Source: Mycobacterium sp. 1164985.4
GTDB taxonomy: Bacteria; Actinomycetota; Actinomycetes; Mycobacteriales; Mycobacteriaceae
DNA: 64,000 nucleotides
Reading direction: 5' to 3'
Assembly: GCF_001668575.1 (NCBI RefSeq)
Contig: NZ_LZMD01000061.1
Span: 62,001-126,000 of the forward strand
Both the position numbers and the translations under genes were made by a program. Position 1 is the first letter of the stretch, and the number at the start of each line of letters is the position of its first letter. Below, one piece after another: positions 55,677 to 63,751 of the stretch. Under the pieces are notes generated by a model. The model was not told where the DNA came from, did no database searches, and saw only the letters and a program-made list of their open reading frames with translations.

Positions 55677-57176
55677 TCAGCGTGTTTGTGTCAACTTCAG
55701 GTCAGCATCGTCACGCCGAGTGATATCGTAATCCCGCATATCCAGACGGGACAGTTCCCTGGTGAACTGAGTCGCAAAGCCCGGATACATCGTGCCGTTA
55801 TAGCCATCCTCTGTTAAATACCAGCTGCTGCAACCCGAGTTCCATGTCGTGCGTCGTAACCGCCGCTGAATATTGGAGTGGTACGCGTTTTGGCTATTCT
55901 CTTTCACATCCAGGGTATGGACTCCGTTACCTTGGTCGCGCAAGAGCTCGATCGCTTTTACGATGTAATCGATTGCCGCCTCCATATATAGAAGAGCGGA
56001 GTTGTGGCCAGGACCGGAATTAGGCCCGAAAGTGAAGAACAAATTCGGATACCCGGCCACACTCACGCTCTTGTAGGCAAATCTCCCCTCAGACCACGCG
56101 TCTTCGAGTTTTCGCCCGTCGCGCCCCAGGATCGGAAATGGCGTACCGCGTTTACACACATCGAAGCCTGTCGCGAATACTATGCAGTCCACCTCATGCT
56201 CGATGCCGTCGGCGGTTCGAATTCCGTTCGGAGCCAGTGTGGCGATCGGCCAGCTGACGAGTTTGCAGTTATCGGCCTGGAGAGCAGGGTAATAGTCGTT
56301 AGTCATAAGCATGCGTTTGCACCCAGGTCTGAACTGCGGTGTTAGCTGACGTCTCAACCAGGTATCCTTCACCTGCCGACGCAGATTCGCCTTCGCGGCC
56401 GCTTGGATGACAGATGTGGCAGCGGTATCCCAAACCATGCCCACGGCCATGACCTCATGCGCCCAAAACCACGCACCTCGTAGGGCCTGTTCGGTTGCCG
56501 GCATGCGCTTGAAAGTCGAACGCGCCCAGGCCGGATGCCGGAAATTCACCCTCGGTAGGACCCAGCCGGGCGTCCTCTGAAACACCTTGACCGACGCCGC
56601 CAACTGGACCAATTCGGGAACGATCTGCACAGCGCTCGCCCCGGTCCCGATAACCGCCACCCTCTTACCGCTCATGTCATAGGAGTGGTCCCACCGAGCA
56701 CTGTGAATCTTTTTCCCCTCGTACGACTCGATGCCACGAATATCCGGGAAACTGGCGTCAGCAAGTGGTCCGCTAGCCATCACGACTGAACGGCCCCGAT
56801 ACCGCCTGCCGCCGGTCGTGTCGACAACCCACTCTCCGGCATCCTCGTCGAATTCCAGTGCACTCACGTCCGCACCGAAATGAATGAACCTCCCAAGATC
56901 GTATTTCGCGACAATCGCGTCGATATAGGCGAGGATCTCTGCGCTCCCCGAGTATGCGCGAGTCCAGCCTGGGTTCGGCTCGAACGAGTAGGAGTACAGC
57001 AATGACGGAATGTCGCAGGCGGCGCCGGGGTAAGTGTTGTCACGCCAGGTGCCCCCGACGCGATGTGATCGCTCCAAGATGACAAAGTCGTTAACGCCCG
57101 CTTGAAGCATTCTCATCGCCGTACCGATACCCGCGAAGCCGGCGCCGACGATCAAAGTCGTTACCGTGTCCGTCAT
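55677..57176 (-). CDS. Baeyer-Villiger-type flavin monooxygenase 3
   Basis: 499 residues. FAD motif LIVGAGFAGIGTAMRMLQAG, GGTWRDNTYPGAACDIPSLL, fingerprint YEGKKIHSARWD and NADPH motif VAVIGTGASAVQIVPELVQL. The ending SSWYLTEDGYNGTMYPGFAT is that of the EthA/MymA-like group. Its start overlaps the stop of the ferritin-like gene (ATGA). Confidence 0.9.
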   Translation of the reverse strand: MTDTVTTLIVGAGFAGIGTAMRMLQAGVNDFVILERSHRVGGTWRDNTYPGAACDIPSLLYSYSFEPNPGWTRAYSGSAEILAYIDAIVAKYDLGRFIHFGADVSALEFDEDAGEWVVDTTGGRRYRGRSVVMASGPLADASFPDIRGIESYEGKKIHSARWDHSYDMSGKRVAVIGTGASAVQIVPELVQLAASVKVFQRTPGWVLPRVNFRHPAWARSTFKRMPATEQALRGAWFWAHEVMAVGMVWDTAATSVIQAAAKANLRRQVKDTWLRRQLTPQFRPGCKRMLMTNDYYPALQADNCKLVSWPIATLAPNGIRTADGIEHEVDCIVFATGFDVCKRGTPFPILGRDGRKLEDAWSEGRFAYKSVSVAGYPNLFFTFGPNSGPGHNSALLYMEAAIDYIVKAIELLRDQGNGVHTLDVKENSQNAYHSNIQRRLRRTTWNSGCSSWYLTEDGYNGTMYPGFATQFTRELSRLDMRDYDITRRDDADLKLTQTR

Positions 57177-58096
57177 TTAGCGACCGGTTCATAGGTCAGT
57201 TCATCCGTCCATGAAGGCGGTCGCCCGAGTACTTGCACGGGGAAGATGTCGATCGCATTGCCTAAGCGCTGGGAAACGAAGTGAAGGGGTTGGGACCGCT
57301 TGATCGAGGAGGACATGTGGGCCTTCAAGATGTGATATCCAGGCACCCTCCGCGTGTGCTCACTGCGGTCCCCGACATTGCCATATCGCGTCACCGCGTT
57401 GTACAGCTTCTCTTCGGATAGCCCCATCGCGTTGAGATTCATCAACATGCGCGTGAGAAGCGGTATATACAGCAACGCGCCAGTGAGAATACGGGGGTCC
57501 ATCACAGCGCCGACCGTTTGGATTGCATGGATTCGCATGGGACTGGCGCCGAGGTCATTCAGGACTTGAAAACCTACTGCAAGGTGCCGCGATTCGTCGC
57601 TGTTGACCTTATTGAATACTTCCCCGCAAATTGGGTCGTCGACCTCATCAAGGAGAAATTTCAGCAGGGCCCCGTCCAGCGCGGTCTCCAGTGCGGGAAT
57701 CGCGGCGCCGATGACAGTCAGAGGAAGAGCCTCAGCGTACCGATCTAGCCACTCGATCACGAGACGGATGTTCTTATTCGGTACAGGCTTTTCGCCTTCC
57801 TCGATCATGCCCCAGCGACGCATCAGAGCAAGTTCGGCGTTGGCGTGACGCTGCTCCTCGGCGTGAAAGTAACGGTAAATGTCTCCGAGCGCTTCGAAGG
57901 GCGCCTTCGGGGCCATCGCAGCAAAGGCGCGCGCTCCGACATGCTCAATCCACACCACGTCGGACATGAATTGCTTGAGTTTGGGACGCTGTTCGTCGGT
58001 GATCAACTCCGCACCAGGGGCGCCCCAATCGATATCGGCGAGAGCCCATTGCTTGTTCTTGATCGTCTCGAGCATGTCGCTATATGCGAACGCCAT
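57173..58096 (-). CDS. Ferritin-like diiron protein
   Basis: 307 residues. A carboxylate-bridged diiron four-helix pattern is present: Glu51 (WIEHVGARAFAAM), Glu81xxHis84 (HAEEQRHANAELALMRRWG), Glu137 (PALETALDGALLKF) and Glu168xxHis171 (NSDESRHLAVGFQVL). It may be an oxygenase or reductase-type diiron enzyme; no ferredoxin or reductase domain is fused. Close contact with monooxygenase 3 by gene overlap suggests work on the same substrate. No named subfamily recognised. Confidence 0.8.
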   Translation of the reverse strand: MAFAYSDMLETIKNKQWALADIDWGAPGAELITDEQRPKLKQFMSDVVWIEHVGARAFAAMAPKAPFEALGDIYRYFHAEEQRHANAELALMRRWGMIEEGEKPVPNKNIRLVIEWLDRYAEALPLTVIGAAIPALETALDGALLKFLLDEVDDPICGEVFNKVNSDESRHLAVGFQVLNDLGASPMRIHAIQTVGAVMDPRILTGALLYIPLLTRMLMNLNAMGLSEEKLYNAVTRYGNVGDRSEHTRRVPGYHILKAHMSSSIKRSQPLHFVSQRLGNAIDIFPVQVLGRPPSWTDELTYEPVAK

Positions 58097-58097
58097 T

Positions 58098-58964
58098 TCA
58101 CTGCTCCCTCTGTTCGGCTGGATCGTTCCATGAGGCCACGCGCTCCACCAGCCCCAACGCCCGCGTAAACTGACCGGGTAAAGCTCTTTTCAGTTGCCAC
58201 AAAATTTTCGCGTCCAGTTGGGGCACTACATAGATTTGTCCGCGATCGTGCGCGTTCAAGGTCGTTCGAGCCACTTGATCCGGCGAAATGCCGGTCCACC
58301 TCATCAGGTTGGTCGCGAGTTTCGCCGCCGACTCCTCAATCTGAGGATTTTTGGCGATGTTCGTCTTGACGAAGGTGGGGCAAAGCACTGTGACATTGAC
58401 GTTAGTACCGCTCAGTTCGGCCGCCAAGGTCTCGGACAGAGCGAGCACTCCGGCCTTACTCACGTTGTATGCCCCCATTCGGGGCGCCGAGCCGAAACTC
58501 GCGGCGGACGCCACATTGATCACTCCGCCACGGCCGTTGCTCCGGAGCCGGGGAACGAAAGTCTCGCACCCGTAGATAACACCCCAAAGGTTGACAGAAA
58601 TCGCAGCGTTCCAGTCCTCGACCGACGTAGCGCCGATGCGATTGCCGCCCGCACCGATTCCGGCGTTGTTGATCACCAGGCTCGCCGCCTTGCCAAACCA
58701 GTCTTCACTGGCATCAGCGAGGTTACGGACCTGCTCAAGGTCGGTGACGTCGCATACGACGTCGAAACCCTCGCCGCCGGCCTGCCTCACCAACTCGGCC
58801 GACTCTTTCGCAGTGATGGGGTCTTTGTCCGCACACACAACACGTCCACCTCGGCGTGCAAGCTCAACGGCGAACGCGCGGCCGATACCGCTCCCTGCGC
58901 CTGTGACTACTGCGTGGGCGCGGTGGGTTCTACCTGGTGAACTACCGAACGGCAAGAACCTCAT
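58098..58964 (-). CDS. Short-chain dehydrogenase/reductase (SadH-like)
   Basis: 288 residues from the ATG at 58964. The cofactor motif is AVVTGAGSGIGRAFAVELAR with CADKD after strand 2; NNAG is LVINNAGIGAGGN; Ser-Tyr-Lys lie in VASAASFGSAPRMGAYNVSK. It should oxidise an alcohol to the ketone used by the monooxygenases, or the reverse. First gene of the long minus-strand run; its stop abuts the ferritin-like gene (TGAAATG). Similar to the SDR in the mymA operon of M. tuberculosis. Confidence 0.9.
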   Translation of the reverse strand: MRFLPFGSSPGRTHRAHAVVTGAGSGIGRAFAVELARRGGRVVCADKDPITAKESAELVRQAGGEGFDVVCDVTDLEQVRNLADASEDWFGKAASLVINNAGIGAGGNRIGATSVEDWNAAISVNLWGVIYGCETFVPRLRSNGRGGVINVASAASFGSAPRMGAYNVSKAGVLALSETLAAELSGTNVNVTVLCPTFVKTNIAKNPQIEESAAKLATNLMRWTGISPDQVARTTLNAHDRGQIYVVPQLDAKILWQLKRALPGQFTRALGLVERVASWNDPAEQREQ

Positions 58965-59030
58965 CTGCTTGCCTTTCGGATCGCGACACTGATTTCCGGT
59001 GCGGGAGACCATTGATTTGGGGGCATCAGC

Positions 59031-59061
59031 CACCATTGGTGTCGCATGCCACCAGTTTGGT
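59031..59061. promoter_or_regulatory. Two ACCA/TGGT dyads between SDR and TetR genes
   Basis: ACCATTGGT (59032-59040) and ACCAGTTTGGT (59051-59061) are two short inverted repeats about 20 bases apart in the 120-base divergent gap. Paired dyads here are the natural binding site for the TetR regulator next door. Confidence 0.45.
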
Positions 59062-59084
59062 CGTGAGCCCGACGTTTTGTCAAG

Positions 59085-59726
59085 ATGTTTGATGTGCGGT
59101 CGAGAAACACGCGCTGGGGTGGTCGGACCGGTGCTGAGCGTCGAGCAGAGCGACGGCAGCAATTGATCGAGGCTGCGACCGAGATTTGGAGTGAGAGCGG
59201 TTGGGCCGCAGTGACTATGCGCGGCGTGTGCGCCCGGACAGGGCTCAACGATCGATACTTCTACGAGGACTTCAAGACGCGCGAGGATCTTCTCGTCGCA
59301 GCGTGGGATGGCGTTCGCAATGACATGCTCGGCGAGGTTTCCGCGCTCTTCGACGAGCGTGTGGATCGGCCGCCGATCGAAACCATCACCGCGGCGATCG
59401 CCATCGTGGTCGACCGGATCGCACGCGATCCTGGCCGGGCGCACATCCTCCTCGCTCAGCATGTAGGTAGCTCACCGCTGCAAGATCGCCGCGCTGTGGC
59501 GCTGCAGGACGCAACGCAGTTGGTCGTCGAGGCAAGCCGGCCACATCTCAGAGAAGACGCCGACGAGACGGCCCTTCGTATGGACACTTTGGTTGCGGTG
59601 GGGGGGTTCGTCGAAGTCATCACGGCCTGGCACTCCGGTTTGCTCGCGGTGACCGAAAAGGAAGTGGTCGCGCACACGAGCCGACTGGCTGAAACCTTGG
59701 CTCAACGCTACGTCGTCAGCGGCTGA
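59085..59726 (+). CDS. TetR-family regulator, divergent from the oxidative operon
   Basis: 213 residues. HTH domain: RRQQLIEAATEIWSESGWAA, VTMRGVCARTGLNDRYFYED, FKTREDLLVAAWDGV. The ligand domain is alpha-helical with a conserved-looking RMDTLVAVGGFVEVITAWHS. It is read away from the SDR-led operon and probably represses it, with a pathway ligand relieving repression. Convergent with the PF10118 hydrolase gene. Confidence 0.9.
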   Translation: MFDVRSRNTRWGGRTGAERRAERRQQLIEAATEIWSESGWAAVTMRGVCARTGLNDRYFYEDFKTREDLLVAAWDGVRNDMLGEVSALFDERVDRPPIETITAAIAIVVDRIARDPGRAHILLAQHVGSSPLQDRRAVALQDATQLVVEASRPHLREDADETALRMDTLVAVGGFVEVITAWHSGLLAVTEKEVVAHTSRLAETLAQRYVVSG

Positions 59727-59835
59727 GGCTTAACCTTTCCGTGAGTTTCGAGGCCGACTGCACTTGTCTGTATGACTGTCGCCTTGACCCGCCACCGGGC
59801 ATCCAATCCGTGACGACAGGCGCGCTGTCGCTTGT

Positions 59836-59878
59836 TTGGAGGAACGACGCAGAAACAGTGTCTTTCTGCGTCGCCCTC
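59836..59878. terminator. Bidirectional terminator
   Basis: CGACGCAGAAA (59843-59853) pairs perfectly with TTTCTGCGTCG (59861-59871), and outer GGAGG/CCTCC extend the stem. It stands between the convergent TetR and PF10118 genes. Confidence 0.75.
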
Positions 59879-59892
59879 CTCACGCACTTTTG

Positions 59893-60762
59893 CTACCCCG
59901 GCTGAGCGATGACCTTCTGTGAGCCGTCTTGGTCGAACAGTTCCTTGCTCCATCGCTCCAGGACCGCGGTGCTGTCCCAATCATCAGGGTGGAAGCCGGG
60001 GCGGTTGTACGAACGGAATCGCTGCAGCGCATCGGCGGTGAACATCGGGGTGCGACTGAAGCGACGTAGGCTACGCACCAACGTGACCGGGTTATACGAG
60101 GCCTTGTCAGAGGCCATCGACAGCGCAGTCTGCAGAATGAGTTCGCCGAACAGAATTGCAGAGGCGATCCGCATGCCCCGTACGCGGGTGCGCTCGGTGC
60201 CTCCAATCAGCCGATAGGCGTCGAAGGCGACGGCTTTGTGCTCCGACTCCTCGAACGCATGCCACAGCAGAATCGGTCGAACCTCTGTCTGTCCGATGAG
60301 CTTCTGCGCGTCATCGCTGGTGAGAATGATTTCAGCGAGCGTCGCGGTGTAGTGCTCCAATGCAGAGGTCATCGACAGCCGCATTTCTGGCGAAAAGCGC
60401 CGCTCCAATCGCTTGATCAGGCGTGCGACGTGGCGGTCGATCCGCGCGGTCGGATAACCCATGGCCTGGAGCCGTTCGTTGAGGAGCCGATGCTGGTGTC
60501 GGTGTGTGGCCTCTTGCCCGATGAAACCCTTGACCGCTGTCAGCAATTGGGGATCGTCGATGGAACTCTGGAAATACTTGACCGAGCGGATGAAGAAGTC
60601 TTCCCCTTCCGGGAAGGTCGCAGAAAGCACCGAGATGAAATGGCTCATCACCAGGTCGCCATCCACGAAGTGTCGCCGCTTCGTGGAGGTGGGCATGGGG
60701 AAACGAACGCGCCGGGGTTTTGGCAATACACGGCTCTTGGTCGAGGCTCGATCTTCCGGCAT
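59893..60762 (-). CDS. Metal-dependent hydrolase family (PF10118) protein
   Basis: 289 residues. The family stretches FPEGEDFFIRSVKYFQSSID, GFIGQEATHRHQHRLLNERL and LLWHAFEESEHKAVAFDAYR supply repeated Glu/His metal ligands (ExxxxHxxH and EExEHK), placing it in the ferritin-like predicted metal-dependent hydrolase family. The actual reaction is unproven. It is alone on the minus strand and divergent from a second TetR gene, which probably controls it. Confidence 0.85.
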   Translation of the reverse strand: MPEDRASTKSRVLPKPRRVRFPMPTSTKRRHFVDGDLVMSHFISVLSATFPEGEDFFIRSVKYFQSSIDDPQLLTAVKGFIGQEATHRHQHRLLNERLQAMGYPTARIDRHVARLIKRLERRFSPEMRLSMTSALEHYTATLAEIILTSDDAQKLIGQTEVRPILLWHAFEESEHKAVAFDAYRLIGGTERTRVRGMRIASAILFGELILQTALSMASDKASYNPVTLVRSLRRFSRTPMFTADALQRFRSYNRPGFHPDDWDSTAVLERWSKELFDQDGSQKVIAQPG

Positions 60763-60807
60763 CTTGACGGGGTCCTTCCTCCGTTGCGTGATCTGACTTT
60801 AGGCCTT

Positions 60808-60819
60808 GTCACATGAGAC
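60808..60819. promoter_or_regulatory. GTCACATGAGAC dyad between TetR and PF10118 genes
   Basis: GTC-ACATGA-GAC is a near-perfect 12-bp inverted repeat in the 73-base divergent gap, 17 bases before the TetR start. It is a candidate operator for that regulator. Confidence 0.4.
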
Positions 60820-60835
60820 TGCCAGAATGTAGGGC

Positions 60836-61525
60836 ATGAGTCCAGCACGTGTTTATGGCGGGCTGTCCGCAACTCAACGCGATGCGCAGCGCCGCGCACT
60901 GCTGATTGACGCCGCGGTCGCGCTCATGGGCAAGCAGGGAGCCGCCGCGTGCACCGTGACCGCTGTGTGTACGGAGTCAGGAGTGACGAGCCGGTACTTC
61001 TACCAGCAGTTTCGCGACAGAGACGCGCTCCTGCGTGCGATGTTCACCAAGATCTCCACCACCTTCCAAGCCGTGATCACCAAGGCGATACCGGATGACA
61101 CCGTTGCTCCTCAAGAACTCGCTTACGCTCCGATAAAGGCCCTGGTTCAGATGATCGAGAACGATCCCAGCATGGCCCGCATATTGTTTGTCGAATCGGG
61201 CGCTGAACCCCTGCTTCGGCAGCTGCGAAGCGAACTGATGTCCGAATTTGCGGAGCTCGTCCTCAGAGAGGCCCGCCTGCATCTCGATATACCCAGCGAG
61301 GTGATTCAGGTCGCAGATCTCGCCGCTACCTACGGTGTCGGGGGCCTGTTCGAGATTCTCCGTCGCTGGATAGACGGACAACTAAACCTATCGACCGAAG
61401 TGCTTATCGAGCATTGTGCGGGTTTTCTCGGCAGTCTTGGCCTGTATACCCTCGGCCAGAAACCTGACCCGGCCGCTTCGCACATCCAGGTCGATATCAA
61501 CTCCCCGGCGGGCCACAACAGATGA
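60836..61525 (+). CDS. TetR-family regulator
   Basis: 229 residues. HTH domain: RRALLIDAAVALMGKQGAAA, CTVTAVCTESGVTSRYFYQQ, FRDRDALLRAMF. The C-terminal domain contains IENDPSMARILFVESGAEPL and DLAATYGVGGLFEILRRWID. Divergent from the PF10118 gene; it is different in sequence from the TetR at 59.1 kb. The 162 bases after it contain a small CGGCG/CGCCG hairpin near 61531-61550 and no gene. Confidence 0.9.
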   Translation: MSPARVYGGLSATQRDAQRRALLIDAAVALMGKQGAAACTVTAVCTESGVTSRYFYQQFRDRDALLRAMFTKISTTFQAVITKAIPDDTVAPQELAYAPIKALVQMIENDPSMARILFVESGAEPLLRQLRSELMSEFAELVLREARLHLDIPSEVIQVADLAATYGVGGLFEILRRWIDGQLNLSTEVLIEHCAGFLGSLGLYTLGQKPDPAASHIQVDINSPAGHNR

Positions 61526-61687
61526 GACCGGCGGTATTTTCGCCGACACGCTGCGGCGTCACGCTACCGAAGGCTGGTACACCACGATGTGGTCGAGTAC
61601 GCGTTTGCTTAGCAAACCCCCTGTCGGCCCCGGTTCAATCCTGAGCAGCCTGCGCCGGTTGAAAAATGAGCAGATTTACGGGTTGAG

Positions 61688-62281
61688 TCATCCTTCCCAG
61701 GGTGGTCGCGCAGTGCAGCGTATTGACGACGCCTTCTGTATGGAGCTAGTGAAGTGATCCAGCGTGACGACGACGAATAACCCGGACGCGGACGCGACCA
61801 GCTGGCCGGTGGCTTCCTCGCGCAATTCTGTCCGCACTTCGAGTTTCCGGCCGGTTCTGGACACGAGCTCCGCGCTGACCTCGTAGGGAACCCCCAGCAA
61901 TACCGGCGCGAAGAACTCGGTGTCGAGCTTACGGGTGACGGCCATCTCACCGACGACGTAGAGCAGCATGCCCACCGTGTCGTCAAGAACCGTCATGACT
62001 GCGCCGCCGTGTGCGATCCCGGGTGCGCCGCGATGTCGGCCGTCGAAGATATGCCTGGCGCCCACCCCGTCGCCACGCCGACGCGCTCGCAGGCGATGAC
62101 CGTGCGGATTGTCTGTGCCGCAACCAAGGCACCACGGATGGTGCGCATCGAGGTAGTCGCCGTCGGCGGCGATAACACGATTCTGAAAGTTATGCCACCA
62201 CGCGATGGCCGAATCTTCTTCCGCTTGCTCGTCGATGACGAAATCCTCCCAAATAGGACCACGCAGTGCATGGACCACCAT
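61688..62281 (-). CDS. PaaI-type hotdog thioesterase
   Basis: 197 residues. The hotdog core is GIAHGGAVMTVLDDTVGMLL, then TRKLDTEFFAPVLLGVPYEV and RTGRKLEVRTELREEATGQL. The N-terminal CLGCGTDNPHG segment is common in this family. It should release CoA from an acyl-CoA, perhaps balancing the ligase in the main operon. Stands between the TetR gene and the decayed transglutaminase. Confidence 0.85.
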   Translation of the reverse strand: MVVHALRGPIWEDFVIDEQAEEDSAIAWWHNFQNRVIAADGDYLDAHHPWCLGCGTDNPHGHRLRARRRGDGVGARHIFDGRHRGAPGIAHGGAVMTVLDDTVGMLLYVVGEMAVTRKLDTEFFAPVLLGVPYEVSAELVSRTGRKLEVRTELREEATGQLVASASGLFVVVTLDHFTSSIQKASSIRCTARPPWEG

Positions 62282-62393
62282 GCGACTGAAGAACTGCGCC
62301 GACGTCGGCTGGGCTGATCGCCCGAAGAGTATGTAAAGGACTCGTTAGCCCGCCGAGATCATCGCTGCGGTACACCTTCCAGTTCCGTCACTA

Positions 62394-62654
62394 TCAGCCA
62401 TTTGGTCCTGCCCCGCAATACGCCCTCGACGCTGTCGCCGCATAGCTCGCCCGATAATGCTCGGGGTCGTCGTCGGTGCTATAGGGGTCATACCAAATCC
62501 TGTCCCCCACAGCGGTGACGGTCAACCTCGCCTTCTGCACAAGGGTCACGAACGTCACCGACCGCGTTCTGGGCGAAGCGCTGAACATCGTCATGCTGCC
62601 AATCGAGAAACCAGTAGTCTTCAGGAAACTCGATTGATTTGAAGTGCCACTCAC
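62394..62654 (-). pseudogene. Degraded transglutaminase-like gene
   Basis: The GTG at 62654 overlaps the stop of the BtrH-like gene. Two frame shifts separate readable pieces: IEFPEDYWFLDWQHDDVQRF and then IWYDPYSTDDDPEHYRASYA with ATASRAYC, matching EFLDWQHESVRDF and IWYDPYTVTDDPHAYRAS of the intact gene at 49.3-50.0 kb. Everything after the catalytic Cys is lost. It is a dead paralogue, formerly coupled to the BtrH-like gene. Confidence 0.8.
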
Positions 62655-63751
62655 GGATAGCCTTTCAGATGAGCTTCGATGCCGGTATCGACAGTGCCAA
62701 CGGATCGACTGGCCGTTTCGAGGGCTTCGACGAGGCGCGTTTCGGCGTCCGGGATCGTCGCGGCGACTTTGGCCGCAGCTAGACTACGACTCCGTAGCGA
62801 TGTGCCGGCATCCGTGGCTGCGGCCGCAAGCGTAGACCACGCTTTGGAAGCATGTCGGGCCGCGGCAGCCGCTTCGGCAGTGGCGGCGTCATCTAGGAGA
62901 TCGGCGATGTTCTGGCAACCGTCTGCCTGCAGCGTACGAAAGAGCCCGCCGCCGGTACCGGCTTTCTCGATGAACGCCCCGAGCCCGAACAATGCCGCGG
63001 TCAGGGCATCGTCATCGAACAGCGTTGGCCAATGCCCTACGTCATCGGCGAAGTCCTGCACACCCTTCAAACCGGAAGATTCGACTTCAGCTGCCTCGAT
63101 GCGCAGTAGCGGCGCACCTACGGCACCGCCGCGCATGAACGCTGCGCTCGCGGCGAGTGCAGCGGCCGCGATCGGCCCAAGGTCTGGCACTCGCTCTGGC
63201 CAGTCGACGTGATATGTGGTGTGCCGGGTAGGTGTGGGAAACCCGACCGAGGACCGCGCCCGGCGTAGGTCGTCGTAGGCCACCGTCTGGGTTGTCTCGC
63301 GGTCATTATCGACCACATAGGCGACCCGTTGTTCGTCATCGTATCCGGTGATGACAATGTCGTGACGGCTCATGTGCAATCGGACGCGCAGGTAAGGAAG
63401 TTCGCCGATGTCAGCCCAGACCATGACGGGTCGACCTTTGTCGATTTCGTCGGTCACAAATGCCCATCCCACGTCCGGGTCATCGGTCGATCGCACGACG
63501 AACTTTGCGCCAACCCGGGAGAGGTAATCCTGTTCCAGGTCGCTTCCTCGTCCTACCAGGTACACCTGGGGGAACAACTGCGTAGAGCGGACGTACGAGA
63601 AGTCCAAGGCTCCGCCGAGGGTGAAGACCAATCCTTCACTGAGTGCTTCTGTCCCCCATCCGAGTTGGGCCCATTCAGTAAGGTCACGAAGCGCACCGGA
63701 ACCACAGTGCCCTCCCCTCCTATGGGGATAGGGAATTTGAATCCTCGTCAT
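62651..63751 (-). CDS. BtrH N-terminal / DUF4872 domain protein
   Basis: 366 residues from the ATG at 63751 (GGAAGGAAG upstream). Residues 10-130 match the BtrH N-terminal domain, a papain-like acyltransferase fold: RRGGHCGSGALRDLTEWAQL with Cys16, EGLVFTLGGALDFSYVRS, then RPVMVWADIGELPYLRVRLH and HDIVITGYDDEQRVAYVVDN. The DUF4872 region (FPTPTRHTTYHVDW, then an alpha-helical C-terminus) follows. BtrH transfers an acyl group from a carrier protein in butirosin synthesis; members in mycobacteria are uncharacterised. The 249 bases to the window end hold nothing I recognise. Confidence 0.8.
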   Translation of the reverse strand: MTRIQIPYPHRRGGHCGSGALRDLTEWAQLGWGTEALSEGLVFTLGGALDFSYVRSTQLFPQVYLVGRGSDLEQDYLSRVGAKFVVRSTDDPDVGWAFVTDEIDKGRPVMVWADIGELPYLRVRLHMSRHDIVITGYDDEQRVAYVVDNDRETTQTVAYDDLRRARSSVGFPTPTRHTTYHVDWPERVPDLGPIAAAALAASAAFMRGGAVGAPLLRIEAAEVESSGLKGVQDFADDVGHWPTLFDDDALTAALFGLGAFIEKAGTGGGLFRTLQADGCQNIADLLDDAATAEAAAAARHASKAWSTLAAAATDAGTSLRSRSLAAAKVAATIPDAETRLVEALETASRSVGTVDTGIEAHLKGYP

